Assembly (NCBI GenBank): GCA_000824785.1
Contig: CCNB01000009.1
Span: forward strand, 10,008 to 59,559
Length of the DNA stretch: 49,552 bases
Origin: Mesorhizobium plurifarium
Lineage (GTDB): Bacteria; Pseudomonadota; Alphaproteobacteria; Rhizobiales; Rhizobiaceae
Reading direction: 5' to 3'
This document shows positions 27,855 through 38,224 of the stretch, piece after piece. Under the pieces are notes generated by a model. The model saw nothing but the letters and a program-made list of their open reading frames with translations, was not told where the DNA came from and ran no database searches. The position numbers were made by a program, and so were the translations under genes. How positions within the stretch are numbered: the stretch's first letter is position 1; every line of letters starts with the position of its first letter.

Positions 27855-30800
27855 ACCTCTCGGCGCCGTTCATCGCGCGGCCGGTCGCCACCACGCTGCT
27901 CGCGATCGGCCTCGCCGCCGCCGGCCTGATCGCCTATTTCAATTTGCCCGTGGCGCCTTTGCCCAAGGTCGACTTCCCCACCATCTCGGTCCAGGCCTCG
28001 ATGGCGGGTGCCAGCCCCGACACGATGGCGACCGATGTCGCAGCACCTCTCGAGCGCCATCTCGGCCAGATCGCCGGCGTCTCCGAAATGACCTCGCGCT
28101 CGGGCACCGGCTCGACCAATGTCGTGCTGCAATTCGACCTCGACCGCGACATCAACGGGGCGGCGCGTGACGTGCAGGCAGCGATCAACGCCGCGCGCGC
28201 CGACCTGCCGTCGGACCTGCGCAGCAACCCGACCTATCGAAAATACAACCCCGCCGACTCGCCGGTGATGATCCTGGCGCTGACCTCGCGCACGCTTACC
28301 CCCGGCCAGCTCTACGATGCCGCCGCGACCGTGCTGCAGCAGCGCCTGTCGCAGGTCGAGGGCATCGGCAATGTCGACCTCGGCGGGTCGTCGCTGCCGG
28401 CCGTGCGCGTTGAGCTCAATCCCGGCGCGCTGTTCCATTACGGCATCGGCCTGGAGGATGTGCGCGCAGCCCTTGCCTCGGCCAATGCGCGCAGCCCGAA
28501 AGGTTTCGAGGAAGACGGCGCGCTGCGCTACCAGCTCTACACCAACGACCAGGCGAGCCACGCCGCCGATTTTCGCGATCTGGTCATCGCCTGGCGCAAC
28601 AATGCGGCGGTCAGGCTGCGCGACATCGCCGATGTCGAGGATTCCGTCGAGGATGTGCGCAATCTCGGCCTCGCCAATGGCGAGCCGGCGGTGCTCCTGG
28701 TGCTCTACCGCGAGCCCAACGCCAACATCATCGAGACCGTCGACCGCGTGCGCGCGCTGATCCCGACGCTGCAGGCCTCGGTGCCGGCCGATGCGCGGCT
28801 CAGCGTCGCGACCGACGGCTCGACCACGATACGCGGCTCGCTGCACGACACCGAGCTGACTTTGGTGCTGGCGGTGCTGCTCGTCATCCTTGTCGTGTTC
28901 TGCTTCCTGCGCGACTGGCGCGCGGCATTGATCCCCAGCGTGGCGCTGGTCGTCTCAATCCTCGGCACGTTCGGCGCGATGTACCTGCTCGGCTTCACCC
29001 TCGACAATCTGTCGCTGATGGCGCTCACCATTGCCACCGGCTTCGTCGTCGACGATGCCATCGTGGTCCTGGAAAACATCACGCGCCACATCGAGGACGG
29101 CATGCCGCGCGGCAGGGCAGCACTCGTCGGCGCCAGGGAAGTCGGCTTCACGGTGCTGTCGATGAGCGCCTCGCTGGTCGCCGTCTTCCTGCCGATCCTG
29201 TTGATGGGCGGCATACTCGGCCGCCTGTTCCAGGAATTCGCCCCGACCTTGTCGCTGTCGATCGCGATTTCGCTAATCCTGTCGCTGACCGTGACGCCGA
29301 TGATGTGCGCGCATTCCCTGCGCCCGGGCGCAATCCCGTCGACGAGGCGCTCGTTCCTCGCCCGCTTCGGCGAGGGCGTCTTCGAGCGCGTCCGCGCCTT
29401 TTACGGACGTTCGCTTGGCTGGTCGCTCGACAATTCGGAAATCATGCTCGTGGTGCTTTTCGCGGCCATCGTCTTCAACGTCTATCTCTACACGGTGGTG
29501 CCGAAGGGCTTCTTCCCGCAGCAGGACACCGGCGAGCTGATGGGCGGCCTGCGCGCCGACCAGGCCATCTCCTTCCAACTGATGCGGCAGAAATTCGAGC
29601 AGCTCGAGGCGATCCTGAAGAGCGACCCGGCGGTCGCGAACGTCGTCGGCTTTATCGGCGGACGGCAGACCAATTCCGGCTTCGTCCAGGTCGCCCTGAA
29701 ACCGAAGGGCGAGCGGGCGCCGCTGCAGGTGGTGCTGACGCGACTGCGCGCGCAGCTCGGGCAACTGCCGGGCGCGCAGCTCTTCCTCAATCCGCGCCAG
29801 GAGATCAGGGTCGGCGGCCGCCAGAGCCTTGCGACCTATCAATACACGCTGCAGGCCGACACGACCGCCGATCTCGACGAATGGACGCCGAAGCTGGTCG
29901 ATCTCCTAAAGCGGGCGCCTGAGCTCACCGACGTCAACTCCGACCGCGACGAGGCCGGCCTCGAGACCAACATCACGGTCGACCGCGAGAGTGCGGCACG
30001 CCTCGGCCTGACGCCCGCCAGCATCGACGCCACGCTCTACGATGCCTTCGGCCAGCGCCAGGTGTCGACCATCTTCAACGCCCGCAACCAGTACCATGTC
30101 GTCATGGAGGTGGCGCCGCGCTACCTGCAGGACCCAAGCGCGCTGAACGGCATCTATGTCAGCACGTCCGGCGCCACGGCCAGCGGCACGCAGGCAACCA
30201 ACGCCTTGGCCGGCAGCCTGACGGGTTCGCTGCGGAACCAGGCCACCAACGCCATTGCCGTCACCGGCCATGGCAGCGCCTCAAGCGGCGCGGCGGTCAG
30301 CACCTCGGCCGAGAAGATGGTGCCTCTGGCCGCTTTCAGCACCTATGGGCCGGCAACCATGCCGCTCTCGGTCAACCACCAGGGCCATTTCGTCGCCACG
30401 ACGATCTCGTTCAACCTCGCCGAGGGCGCGACGCTTGGCGACGCTTCGGCCGCGATCGACCGCGCCATGGCCGAGCTGAAAATGCCGGTCACGATCCATG
30501 GCTCCCTGGCCGGCACCGCGCTCGCCTACCGCGCCAACCTGCTCAACGAATTGCTTCTGATCGCCGCCGCGCTCGCGACGATCTATGTCGTGCTCGGCGT
30601 GCTCTATGAAAGCTATGTCCACCCGATCACCATCCTGTCGACGCTGCCGTCGGCGGGCATCGGCGCGCTGCTCGCGCTCATCGTCACCGGCATGGAGTTC
30701 GACGTGATCTCGCTGATCGGCATCATCCTGCTGATCGGCATCGTCAAGAAGAACGCCATCATGATGATCGACATGGCGTTGCAGGCCGAACGCCAGGAAG

Positions 30801-31069
30801 GACTGTCGGCCCGCGCGGCCATCCACAAGGCGAGCGTCCAGCGCTTCCGGCCGATCATGATGACGACCTTCGCCGCATTGCTCGGCGCGTTGCCGCTGGC
30901 GATCGAAACCGGCACGGGCGCGGAACTGCGCCAGCCGCTCGGCGCGGCGATCGTCGGCGGCCTCATCGTCTCGCAGCTCCTGACGCTCTACACCACGCCG
31001 GTCGTCTATCTCTACCTGGACCGGCTCAGCGCCCGGAAGTCTTCGCTGCGCCTGGCGCCGGCGGAGTGA
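27851..31069 (+). CDS. RND efflux inner-membrane transporter (MdtC-like) with an inserted periplasmic segment
   Basis: A 1072-residue RND pump beginning [19 protein letters not shown]. Family marks are [13 protein letters not shown], the proton-relay GFVVDDAIV near residue 400 and [14 protein letters not shown] near 965. Compared with the upstream MdtB-like pump, it has an extra stretch of roughly 45-50 residues rich in Ala, Ser, Thr and Gly (about 30170-30314), at the place where the paralogue simply reads SSGSGQVPL. The frame is kept. The GTG start in the GTGA overlap is preferred to longer frames that lie inside the previous gene. No outer-membrane channel gene follows, so a TolC-like protein from elsewhere is presumably used. 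Confidence 0.9.
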   Translation: MNLSAPFIARPVATTLLAIGLAAAGLIAYFNLPVAPLPKVDFPTISVQASMAGASPDTMATDVAAPLERHLGQIAGVSEMTSRSGTGSTNVVLQFDLDRDINGAARDVQAAINAARADLPSDLRSNPTYRKYNPADSPVMILALTSRTLTPGQLYDAAATVLQQRLSQVEGIGNVDLGGSSLPAVRVELNPGALFHYGIGLEDVRAALASANARSPKGFEEDGALRYQLYTNDQASHAADFRDLVIAWRNNAAVRLRDIADVEDSVEDVRNLGLANGEPAVLLVLYREPNANIIETVDRVRALIPTLQASVPADARLSVATDGSTTIRGSLHDTELTLVLAVLLVILVVFCFLRDWRAALIPSVALVVSILGTFGAMYLLGFTLDNLSLMALTIATGFVVDDAIVVLENITRHIEDGMPRGRAALVGAREVGFTVLSMSASLVAVFLPILLMGGILGRLFQEFAPTLSLSIAISLILSLTVTPMMCAHSLRPGAIPSTRRSFLARFGEGVFERVRAFYGRSLGWSLDNSEIMLVVLFAAIVFNVYLYTVVPKGFFPQQDTGELMGGLRADQAISFQLMRQKFEQLEAILKSDPAVANVVGFIGGRQTNSGFVQVALKPKGERAPLQVVLTRLRAQLGQLPGAQLFLNPRQEIRVGGRQSLATYQYTLQADTTADLDEWTPKLVDLLKRAPELTDVNSDRDEAGLETNITVDRESAARLGLTPASIDATLYDAFGQRQVSTIFNARNQYHVVMEVAPRYLQDPSALNGIYVSTSGATASGTQATNALAGSLTGSLRNQATNAIAVTGHGSASSGAAVSTSAEKMVPLAAFSTYGPATMPLSVNHQGHFVATTISFNLAEGATLGDASAAIDRAMAELKMPVTIHGSLAGTALAYRANLLNELLLIAAALATIYVVLGVLYESYVHPITILSTLPSAGIGALLALIVTGMEFDVISLIGIILLIGIVKKNAIMMIDMALQAERQEGLSARAAIHKASVQRFRPIMMTTFAALLGALPLAIETGTGAELRQPLGAAIVGGLIVSQLLTLYTTPVVYLYLDRLSARKSSLRLAPAE

Positions 31070-31072
31070 CGA

Positions 31073-31843
31073 CTACTGCCCCACAATGCGCTGGTGCACG
31101 CGGCCGAGGACTTCCGCAAAAGTTTCGAACGTACCGTGCTCGGTCAGCTCGCGCAGCACCTGTTCGTTGATGCCGCCGCGCGTCGTGTATTCCTGCGACA
31201 GATGCATGAAATCTTCGTCCGGCACGGTGTCGGACGCGTTGGCCAGCGCCTTGTAGATGCTGGTGATATAAGCGCGGCTCTTGTCTCCAGCCACACCCTG
31301 GCTGCGCACAAAGGTGTCGATCGTACCGAGATATTTGAAATAGCTGGCGTAGTTCGCGGTGACGACGCTGAGCGCGTCGAACTCGGCCTGGTTCCCGACC
31401 TCAATCGCTCCGCCCAGCCTGCCGAAGAACGCCGCCATGATCGGGTCCGGTGGGCAGATGATCGTCGCGCCCTGCAGGCGGGCGATCATCGGCATCGGCA
31501 GCGCCTTGCCGACACGCGCCGCCGGCGCCACCAGGCCGGCGATCTCGTCAAGCGATATCGTGGCGATGAGGCTGACAACATGATGATCCGGCCGGAACCG
31601 CAGTTCCTTGAGAACCTCGCGCGCGATCTGCGGCCGCACCGCCAGCATGACGGTGTCGCACTGGTCAAGCACGGCCTGGTTGTCGGCGGCGATGCGCACA
31701 TCCGGGTAGCGCCTGGCAAGCTCCGCGGCGATCTCCTCGTTGCGCGGCGAGACCACCACCGGCGTCGTCTCGCCCGGCAGCGATTTCAGCCCGGTGACGA
31801 TGGCCGAGCTCAATGTGCCCGTGCCGACAAAGCCAAGTTTCAT
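31073..31843 (-). CDS. Pyrroline-5-carboxylate reductase family protein
   Basis: A 256-residue NAD(P)-dependent reductase of the ProC family. The Rossmann motif FVGTGTLSSAI begins at residue 4, VMLAVRPQ lies near 70 and the ProC-type MPMIARLQGATIICP near 120. The C-terminal dimerisation region is less conserved: the usual ProC signature (PGGT, then leading to a helix) reads TTRGGINEQVL. It may be a ProC-like imine reductase rather than the housekeeping proline enzyme. The ATG at 31843 is chosen because the Rossmann fold begins there; the frame is open upstream with arginine-rich nonsense. It lies on the same strand after the small isomerase-like gene and may be co-transcribed with it. Confidence 0.8.
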   Translation of the reverse strand: MKLGFVGTGTLSSAIVTGLKSLPGETTPVVVSPRNEEIAAELARRYPDVRIAADNQAVLDQCDTVMLAVRPQIAREVLKELRFRPDHHVVSLIATISLDEIAGLVAPAARVGKALPMPMIARLQGATIICPPDPIMAAFFGRLGGAIEVGNQAEFDALSVVTANYASYFKYLGTIDTFVRSQGVAGDKSRAYITSIYKALANASDTVPDEDFMHLSQEYTTRGGINEQVLRELTEHGTFETFAEVLGRVHQRIVGQ

Positions 31844-31982
31844 GGATATTCCGCCCCTTGTTTCGGATCGCCGCCGACAATAGCGACGGCTTCTTCTTCG
31901 GCAAAGGGAGCGAGTGGCTGCGATTACGGCTCCGAGGCGATGAGGCTGCCGTGCGGGACAACAGCCTCGCTTGAAGTCGCAC

Positions 31983-32273
31983 TCAGCGCTTCGGCCCGAA
32001 CCCCGGATAAGGGTTGAGCGGCACGATCGCCGCAATGTCCATCATGCCGGCTTCGATCAGCGGCAGCGTGGCGAGGTGGCCGCGCACTTCCTTTTCGTCG
32101 GCCGCCTCGAACATGATGCCGGTGCCGGGAACGTCGCCGCGGTTCCAGATCTGGCGCGCGGCGCCTTGCGCATAGAGCGTCTTGCGCTGCTCGGATTCGG
32201 GCGGCAGCAGCGGCGCGAAGTCTGCGTCGCTGAACTTTTCGGTGTTGCGGGTGAGCAGGGTAAAGAACTGCAT
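31983..32273 (-). CDS. Muconolactone-isomerase-like small protein (dimeric alpha/beta barrel)
   Basis: A 96-residue protein with the ferredoxin-like fold pattern of muconolactone delta-isomerase relatives. It begins MQFFTLLTR, has the GTGIMFEAADEKEVRGHLATLPL strand-helix segment near 50-72 and ends with IVPLNPYPGF, a typical C-terminus of this family. An AAGGAGA ribosome site lies seven bases before the ATG. It diverges from a LysR regulator only 117 bases away, the classic layout for LysR control, and probably precedes the ProC-like gene in one transcript. True muconolactone isomerase activity is not implied, as no other catechol genes are nearby. Confidence 0.65.
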   Translation of the reverse strand: MQFFTLLTRNTEKFSDADFAPLLPPESEQRKTLYAQGAARQIWNRGDVPGTGIMFEAADEKEVRGHLATLPLIEAGMMDIAAIVPLNPYPGFGPKR

Positions 32274-32389
32274 GGCGATCTCCTTCGTGGCTGGTTGATG
32301 CAGGAGATATCGCGCCGGCTGGTCGGACTGTCCAAGACTGATTAGGATAAAGTTCAGACCTTTGAGGACTTGAGGCTGGGAGCGGAAAA

Positions 32390-33310
<921 letters not shown>

Positions 33311-33383
33311 TATGATCTCCCCGGAGTTGCTGGGCCCATGAAATGGAGGACCCTCGATCCCCCTACTGCCCAATCCCTACTGC

Positions 33384-33995
33384 CTACATCTTATCTATCA
33401 CCGACTGCACCCCTTCCGTCGGTGCGTCGACCGACGAGCCTGCCACCATGATGGCGGCGACGATCGCTTCGGGGTCGTTGACCACCAGCGGCTTCACGCG
33501 ATGCGCGGTGTGGATGAAGCCTTCCTCCGACATGTGCTCGATCAGCGCCAGCATCGGGTCCCAGAAACCCTTGACGTTGGCGAAGACGATCGGCTTCCGG
33601 TGATGGCCGAGCTGCGCCCAGGTCATGATCTCGACGATTTCCTCCACCGTGCCGATGCCGCCGGGCAGCGCCACAAAGGCGTCGGATTTTTCGAACATGC
33701 TGTGCTTGCGCTCGTGCATGTTGTCGGTGATCAAAAGTTCATCGAGCTTGTCGAGTGCGGTCTCGGTCGCTTCCTTGTTGATCAGGAAGCGCGGGATGAT
33801 GCCGGTGACCTTGCCACCGGCCTTGAGCGCGCCATCGGCGACGGCGCCCATGATGCCCTTGGTGCCGCCGCCATAGATCAGGCGCAACCCGGATTTGGCA
33901 AGCGAGCGGCCGAGCGTGTGGCCGGCCTTGATATAGGCCTCGTCGCGGCCCGGAGACGAGCCGCAATAGACGCAAACGGATCGAATCGTGTTCAT
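33384..33995 (-). CDS. LOG family phosphoribohydrolase (cytokinin-activating type)
   Basis: A 203-residue lysine-decarboxylase-like Rossmann protein of the LOG family, which releases free cytokinin bases from riboside 5'-monophosphates, or cleaves related nucleotides. Family motifs are clear: VCVYCGSSPG at the N-terminus, YGGGTKGIMGAVADGAL near 41-57, HERKHSMFEKSDAFVALPGGIGTVEE with the catalytic PGGxGTxxE near 110-120. Length is normal. In plant-associated bacteria such enzymes can contribute cytokinins, but many are housekeeping nucleotide hydrolases. The stop codon falls within an inverted copy of the heptamer repeat shared with the facing LysR gene. Confidence 0.88.
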   Translation of the reverse strand: MNTIRSVCVYCGSSPGRDEAYIKAGHTLGRSLAKSGLRLIYGGGTKGIMGAVADGALKAGGKVTGIIPRFLINKEATETALDKLDELLITDNMHERKHSMFEKSDAFVALPGGIGTVEEIVEIMTWAQLGHHRKPIVFANVKGFWDPMLALIEHMSEEGFIHTAHRVKPLVVNDPEAIVAAIMVAGSSVDAPTEGVQSVIDKM

Positions 33996-34030
33996 GGCGA
34001 TGATTGGTGATGGGGACGGTTGGCTGGGTC

Positions 34031-34052
34031 AAGCCCGCGGACGGGCTTTTTC
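34031..34052 (+). terminator. Terminator-like hairpin in the divergent region before the LysM gene
   Basis: AAGCCCG (34031-34037) pairs with CGGGCTT (34042-34048) around CGGA, followed by further Ts and C. The T-run serves the rightward strand, yet no rightward gene ends here: the LOG gene starts leftward at 33995 and the LysM gene starts rightward at 34116. It may be a transcription attenuator in the LysM leader or end a very short RNA. Confidence 0.55.
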
Positions 34053-34115
34053 TTGTGAGCATGGAGAAAACACGCTAGACCGGGCGTTAGGTGGCTAAGG
34101 GGGCAATAAAGAATT

Positions 34116-35720
34116 ATGGCTATCAATCCTTCTAAGGCGTTTTTGTTCGCGACGGGCGGCGTTGTCGCCATCGCGGCGGTCGCCTATGGATCGGGCGCGC
34201 TCGATCCTTACATCAACAACCAGAAGCCGGCGCAGGTCGCGGCGCTGCCGCAGACCGATGCCAAACCGGCTGAATCCTCGAGCACGAGCACGGAGGCACG
34301 CGTGCCCCAGGCTCCTGCAAACACAATGGCTCCAGCCAACACGATGGCGCCCGCCAACAAGATGGCGCCGGCCAACAACGCCATGGCGCCGGCCAACAAC
34401 GCGACGGCTCCGGCCGCCACAACGCCTGCCCAGGCGCCTGCCGCCGCGGCGGGTCCGATAGTGCCGACTTTCGACGTCGTGCGCGTCGAAAGCAATGGCT
34501 CGATCGTCGTCGCCGGCAGCGCCGCGCCCAACGCCAAGGTCGAGATCCTGAATGGCGGCACCGTGCTCGGCTCGACCGATTCCGGCCCCGACGGCGCCTT
34601 CGCCATCGTGCTCGACGACCCGCTGAAGCCGGGCGACTACACGATCACGCTGCGACAGACGGTCGGTGGCACGACCGTCGCCTCGGCCCAGACCGCCGTC
34701 GTCTCGGTGCCGCAGAGCCCGACCGGGCAGGTTCTGGCGATGGTCGAGGAGCCGGGCAAGGCCTCGCAGTTGATCACCGTGCCGCAGGCCGAGACCAAGC
34801 CGGCGCCGCCGGCCGCGAGCGACCAGGCGGCACCGGCAGCCCAGGCCCCCGCAACGACCGCCCCCGCAACGACCGCGCCGGCTGCATCCGACACGGCGTC
34901 GGCCGCGACCGCGCCGGCCGCCACGGACCAGGCAACAGCGCCGGCTGCGGCCGCTGCGGCGGAGCCCAAGATCGCCGTCGAAGCGGTCGAGATCGACGGC
35001 AGCAAGATCTTCGTCGCCGGCACGGCCGATCCGGGCCGCAAGGTGCGCGCCTATGCCGACGCCATCCTGCTCGGCGATGCGCAGACCTCCGCCGACGGCC
35101 ATTTCCTGATCGAGGCGACCCGCGACATTCCGGTCGGCAACTACACCATCCATGTCGATGGTCTCGACGATGACGGCGTCAAGGTCGTCGCCCGCGCCGC
35201 CGTGCCGTTCGAGCGCGAGCCCGGCGAGTCGATCGCCGCCGTCGCTCCGAATGAGACGAAGACCGGCGAGGCCAAGCCGGCCGAGACCGAGCTCGCACAG
35301 GTCCAGGGCGCCGGATCCTCCCTGGCTACGGAAGCCAAGCCGGCCGAGGCGCCCGCGACCGCTGAAACCAAGCCAGTCGCAACGGTCGCGGCGGCCAAGC
35401 CTGCCGAGGCCCCCGCCAAGGTCGCCGAGGCGACGCCTTCGGCCGACGTGCCCGAGACCGTGGCGCCGAAGCTCGAACATGCCGACGGCGCCGTCATCAT
35501 CCGCCGCAACGACACGCTCTGGCGCATCTCGCGCCGCGTCTACGGCCATGGCGTGCGTTATTCGACCATCTATCTTGCCAACAAGGATCAAATCCGCGAT
35601 CCCGACCGCATCTGGCCGGGCCAGGTGTTCAAGGTGCCGTCCAAGTCGAAGGAAGGCGAGGACGCCGACATGAAGGCCATGGGCGAGCAGATGACAGCCG
35701 CGCCGGCGAAAACGGAGTAG
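34116..35720 (+). CDS. LysM peptidoglycan-binding protein with Ig-like domains and Ala/Pro-rich linkers
   Basis: A 534-residue envelope protein. One N-terminal hydrophobic segment (about 8-25) may anchor it or act as a signal. An Ala/Pro/Asn-rich stretch of short repeats of the type MAPANN covers about 68-100. A first Ig-like beta domain (about 120-195, with SIVVAGSAAPNAKVEIL), a second low-complexity linker, and a second similar domain (about 287-365, with KIFVAGTADPGRKVRAY) follow. After an EAKPAE-rich linker comes a C-terminal LysM domain (about 459-508, RRNDTLWRISRR to WPGQVFKVP). Such proteins bind cell-wall peptidoglycan. An AAGGGGG run lies 12 bases before the ATG. It stands as a single-gene unit. 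Confidence 0.83.
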   Translation: MAINPSKAFLFATGGVVAIAAVAYGSGALDPYINNQKPAQVAALPQTDAKPAESSSTSTEARVPQAPANTMAPANTMAPANKMAPANNAMAPANNATAPAATTPAQAPAAAAGPIVPTFDVVRVESNGSIVVAGSAAPNAKVEILNGGTVLGSTDSGPDGAFAIVLDDPLKPGDYTITLRQTVGGTTVASAQTAVVSVPQSPTGQVLAMVEEPGKASQLITVPQAETKPAPPAASDQAAPAAQAPATTAPATTAPAASDTASAATAPAATDQATAPAAAAAAEPKIAVEAVEIDGSKIFVAGTADPGRKVRAYADAILLGDAQTSADGHFLIEATRDIPVGNYTIHVDGLDDDGVKVVARAAVPFEREPGESIAAVAPNETKTGEAKPAETELAQVQGAGSSLATEAKPAEAPATAETKPVATVAAAKPAEAPAKVAEATPSADVPETVAPKLEHADGAVIIRRNDTLWRISRRVYGHGVRYSTIYLANKDQIRDPDRIWPGQVFKVPSKSKEGEDADMKAMGEQMTAAPAKTE

Positions 35721-35727
35721 GATAAGC

Positions 35728-35929
35728 TCGTCATCCTAGGGCGGAGCAAGGAGCGAAGCGACGCGCGCAGACCCTAGGATCCATGCCGTGATTGCTGCCT
35801 AAGAATGCAGCGGTGCAGAAATGGCAGCGTCTATAGGTGAGAATTCTCCACCGCCGGGATGTTTCTAGGTAACGGCATGAATCCCAGGGTCTGCGCGCCG
35901 CTGCGCGGCGCTCCGCCCTAGGATGACGA
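35728..35929. repeat. Dispersed palindromic intergenic repeat, copy 2 (both ends present)
   Basis: The outer arms TCGTCATCCTAGGGCGGAGC (35728-35747) and their exact complement (35910-35929) enclose inner arms at 35763-35789 and 35872-35898, which pair with two mismatches. The whole 202-bp unit folds into a long hairpin. It shares several blocks with the repeat at 1-150. It fills the gap between the LysM gene and the ArsR gene. No transposase is present, so it would be a non-autonomous or REP-like element. Confidence 0.75.
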
Positions 35930-36013
35930 ACGTAACTGGCGCGCGCCAGCATCTCAATCTACCCATCCGCCTAGCTTGCCCTCTCATCCTCCATCGTCTA
36001 TCGGCGATGAACG

Positions 36014-36334
36014 ATGACCGAATCCCCCGAAAGCAGCGCCATGGCGCTCCGCCTGGCCGCGCTCTCGCACCCGGCGCGCATCGAGATCCTGAAACGCCTC
36101 TCGGCCAGCGCCTGCTGCTCGTGCCGTGAGGTGGTCGATCATCTCGACCTTGCCCAGTCGACCGTTTCGCAGCACCTGAAGGTGCTGGTCGAGGCCGGGC
36201 TGGTCCGCTTCGAGGCCGACCGGCAGCGCTCGCGATATGCCGTGGACCACGCCGCGCTCGCCGGCGTTTCCGCTTCACTCACCCAACTCGTTGATTCCTG
36301 CTGTTCCGGCAGTTTACCCAAAAGGCAAGACTAG
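36014..36334 (+). CDS. ArsR family transcriptional regulator
   Basis: A 106-residue winged helix-turn-helix regulator. The segment ALSHPARIEILKRLS and the recognition helix LAQSTVSQHLKVLVEAGLVRFE identify the ArsR/SmtB family, and the wing residues RQRSRYAVD follow. Cysteines cluster in SACCSCREV (about residues 35-40) and at the C-terminus in DSCCSG, which could bind a metal ion or respond to thiol stress. Its TAG stop overlaps by one base the GTG start of the downstream Atm1-type exporter, so it probably controls its own operon, releasing the promoter when metal or oxidant is present (inference). Confidence 0.87.
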   Translation: MTESPESSAMALRLAALSHPARIEILKRLSASACCSCREVVDHLDLAQSTVSQHLKVLVEAGLVRFEADRQRSRYAVDHAALAGVSASLTQLVDSCCSGSLPKRQD

Positions 36335-38217
36335 TGGCCGAAAAGACCGTATCCGCCGAAGCCGGCACCCTCACGACCCTGCGCAATCTCTGGCCCTATA
36401 TGTGGCCGGCCGAGCGTGCCGATCTCCGGGCCCGCGTCACCTGGGCGACGCTGCTTCTGGTCGTCGCCAAGCTTACCCTGGTCGCCGGCCCCTATTTTTT
36501 CAAATGGGCGACCGATGCGCTGGCCCATGCCGCGAAGACGCCGCCGCCGCTGCCGTCCTTCCTGCTGGCGCCGGTGGCACTGGTCATCGCCTATAACGTG
36601 CTGCGCCTGGTGCAGCTCGGCTTCAACCAGCTGCGCGACGCGCTGTTTGCCCGCGTCGGCCAATATGCGGTGCGCCAGCTCGCCTACCGCACCTTTGTCC
36701 ACATGCACGAGCTGTCGCTGCGCTTCCATCTGGAGCGCCGCACCGGCGGCCTGTCGCGCATCATCGAGCGGGGCACCAAGGGCATCGAGACGATCGTGCG
36801 CTTCATCATGCTGAACACGGCGCCGACCATCCTCGAATTCGCGCTGACGGCCGGCATCTTCGCCTTCACCTATGGCTGGAAATATGTCGCGGTCGTCGCC
36901 GTCACCGTCTGGCTCTATGTCTGGTTCACGGTCAAGGCGAGCGACTGGCGCATTTCGATCCGCCGCGACATGAACGACAGCGACACCGACGCCAACACCA
37001 AGGCGATCGACTCGCTGCTCAACTTCGAGACGGTCAAATACTTCACCAACGAGCGCATGGAGGCCGAGCGCTTCGACCGCTCAATGGCGCGCTACGAGAT
37101 CGCCGCGACCAAGACGTGGACATCGCTCGGCTGGCTGAATTTCGGCCAGGGCCTCATCTTCGGCCTGGGTACCGTCATCGTCATGTGCATGTCGGCGCTG
37201 GAAGTGCAGGCCGGCACGCAGAGCGTCGGCGACTTCGTCTTCATCAACGCCATGCTGATCCAGCTCTCGGTGCCGCTCAACTTCATAGGCTTCATCTATC
37301 GCGAAATAAGGCAGGGGTTGACCGACATCGAGCACATGTTCGACCTGCTCGACGTTCGCCAAGAGATCGTCGACAAGCCCGACGCCAAGCCTTTGAAGGT
37401 CGGCCCCGGCAAGGTCGAATTCCGCGACGTTCATTTCTCCTACGACCCGAACCGCAAGATCCTGAAAGGCGTCTCCTTCGAGGTGCCCGCCGGCAAGACG
37501 GTGGCGATCGTCGGCCCGTCCGGCGCCGGCAAATCGACCATTTCCAGGCTGCTGTTTCGCTTCTACGACGTGCAGCGCGGCCAGGTGCTGATCGACGGCC
37601 AGGACATCCGCGACGTCACGCAGGAAAGCCTGCGCGCCGTGCTCGGCATGGTGCCGCAGGACACCGTGCTCTTCAACGACACCATCGCCTACAACATCCG
37701 CTACGGCCGCGTCGGCGCCAGCGAGGACGAGGTGCGCAAGGCGGCCGAACTCGCCCAGATCGGGCCCTTCATCGACAAGCTTCCCGAAGGCTACCGCTCG
37801 ATGGTCGGCGAGCGGGGCTTGAAACTGTCGGGCGGCGAAAAGCAGCGCGTGGCGATCGCCCGCACCATCCTCAAGGCGCCGCCGATCCTGATGCTGGACG
37901 AGGCGACCTCGGCGCTCGACACCCAGACGGAGCAGGAGATCCAGGCGGCGCTCGATCTCGTCAGTAAGGGCCGCACCACCATCGTGATCGCGCATCGCCT
38001 GTCGACGGTGATCTCGGCCGACGAGATCATCGTCTTGAAGGACGGCCAGATCGCCGAGCGCGGCACGCATGCCGCACTTCTCGCCAAACACGGCCTCTAC
38101 GCCTCGATGTGGGACCGCCAGCGCGAAGCGACCGAAGCGGAAGAGCGTCTGCGCATCGCACGGGAAAGCGACGAGCTGGGGGTTATCGTGCGCAGACGGA
38201 CGTCGGAGGTTTCATAG
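36334..38217 (+). CDS. Atm1/HMT1-type ABC exporter (fused permease and ATPase)
   Basis: A 627-residue half-transporter that works as a homodimer. About six membrane helices lie between residues 30 and 310. The stretch FHLERRTGGLSRIIERGTKG (near 130-149) and NFETVKYFTNE (near 230) are typical of the Atm1/ABCB7 group, whose bacterial members export glutathione conjugates and heavy-metal-glutathione complexes. The ATPase has Walker A GPSGAGKST near 394, signature LSGGEKQ near 499 and MLDEATSALD near 520. The start is GTG overlapping the ArsR stop by one base. The regulator's cysteines and this partner suggest a metal or thiol stress response. Confidence 0.9.
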   Translation: MAEKTVSAEAGTLTTLRNLWPYMWPAERADLRARVTWATLLLVVAKLTLVAGPYFFKWATDALAHAAKTPPPLPSFLLAPVALVIAYNVLRLVQLGFNQLRDALFARVGQYAVRQLAYRTFVHMHELSLRFHLERRTGGLSRIIERGTKGIETIVRFIMLNTAPTILEFALTAGIFAFTYGWKYVAVVAVTVWLYVWFTVKASDWRISIRRDMNDSDTDANTKAIDSLLNFETVKYFTNERMEAERFDRSMARYEIAATKTWTSLGWLNFGQGLIFGLGTVIVMCMSALEVQAGTQSVGDFVFINAMLIQLSVPLNFIGFIYREIRQGLTDIEHMFDLLDVRQEIVDKPDAKPLKVGPGKVEFRDVHFSYDPNRKILKGVSFEVPAGKTVAIVGPSGAGKSTISRLLFRFYDVQRGQVLIDGQDIRDVTQESLRAVLGMVPQDTVLFNDTIAYNIRYGRVGASEDEVRKAAELAQIGPFIDKLPEGYRSMVGERGLKLSGGEKQRVAIARTILKAPPILMLDEATSALDTQTEQEIQAALDLVSKGRTTIVIAHRLSTVISADEIIVLKDGQIAERGTHAALLAKHGLYASMWDRQREATEAEERLRIARESDELGVIVRRRTSEVS

Positions 38218-38224
38218 GGCACCA

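Noticed and set aside
35731..35952. 73-residue minus-strand frame between the LysM and ArsR genes, and a similar one at 41-337
   Set aside because: Both are translations of the palindromic repeat family and carry no independent evidence of being genes.
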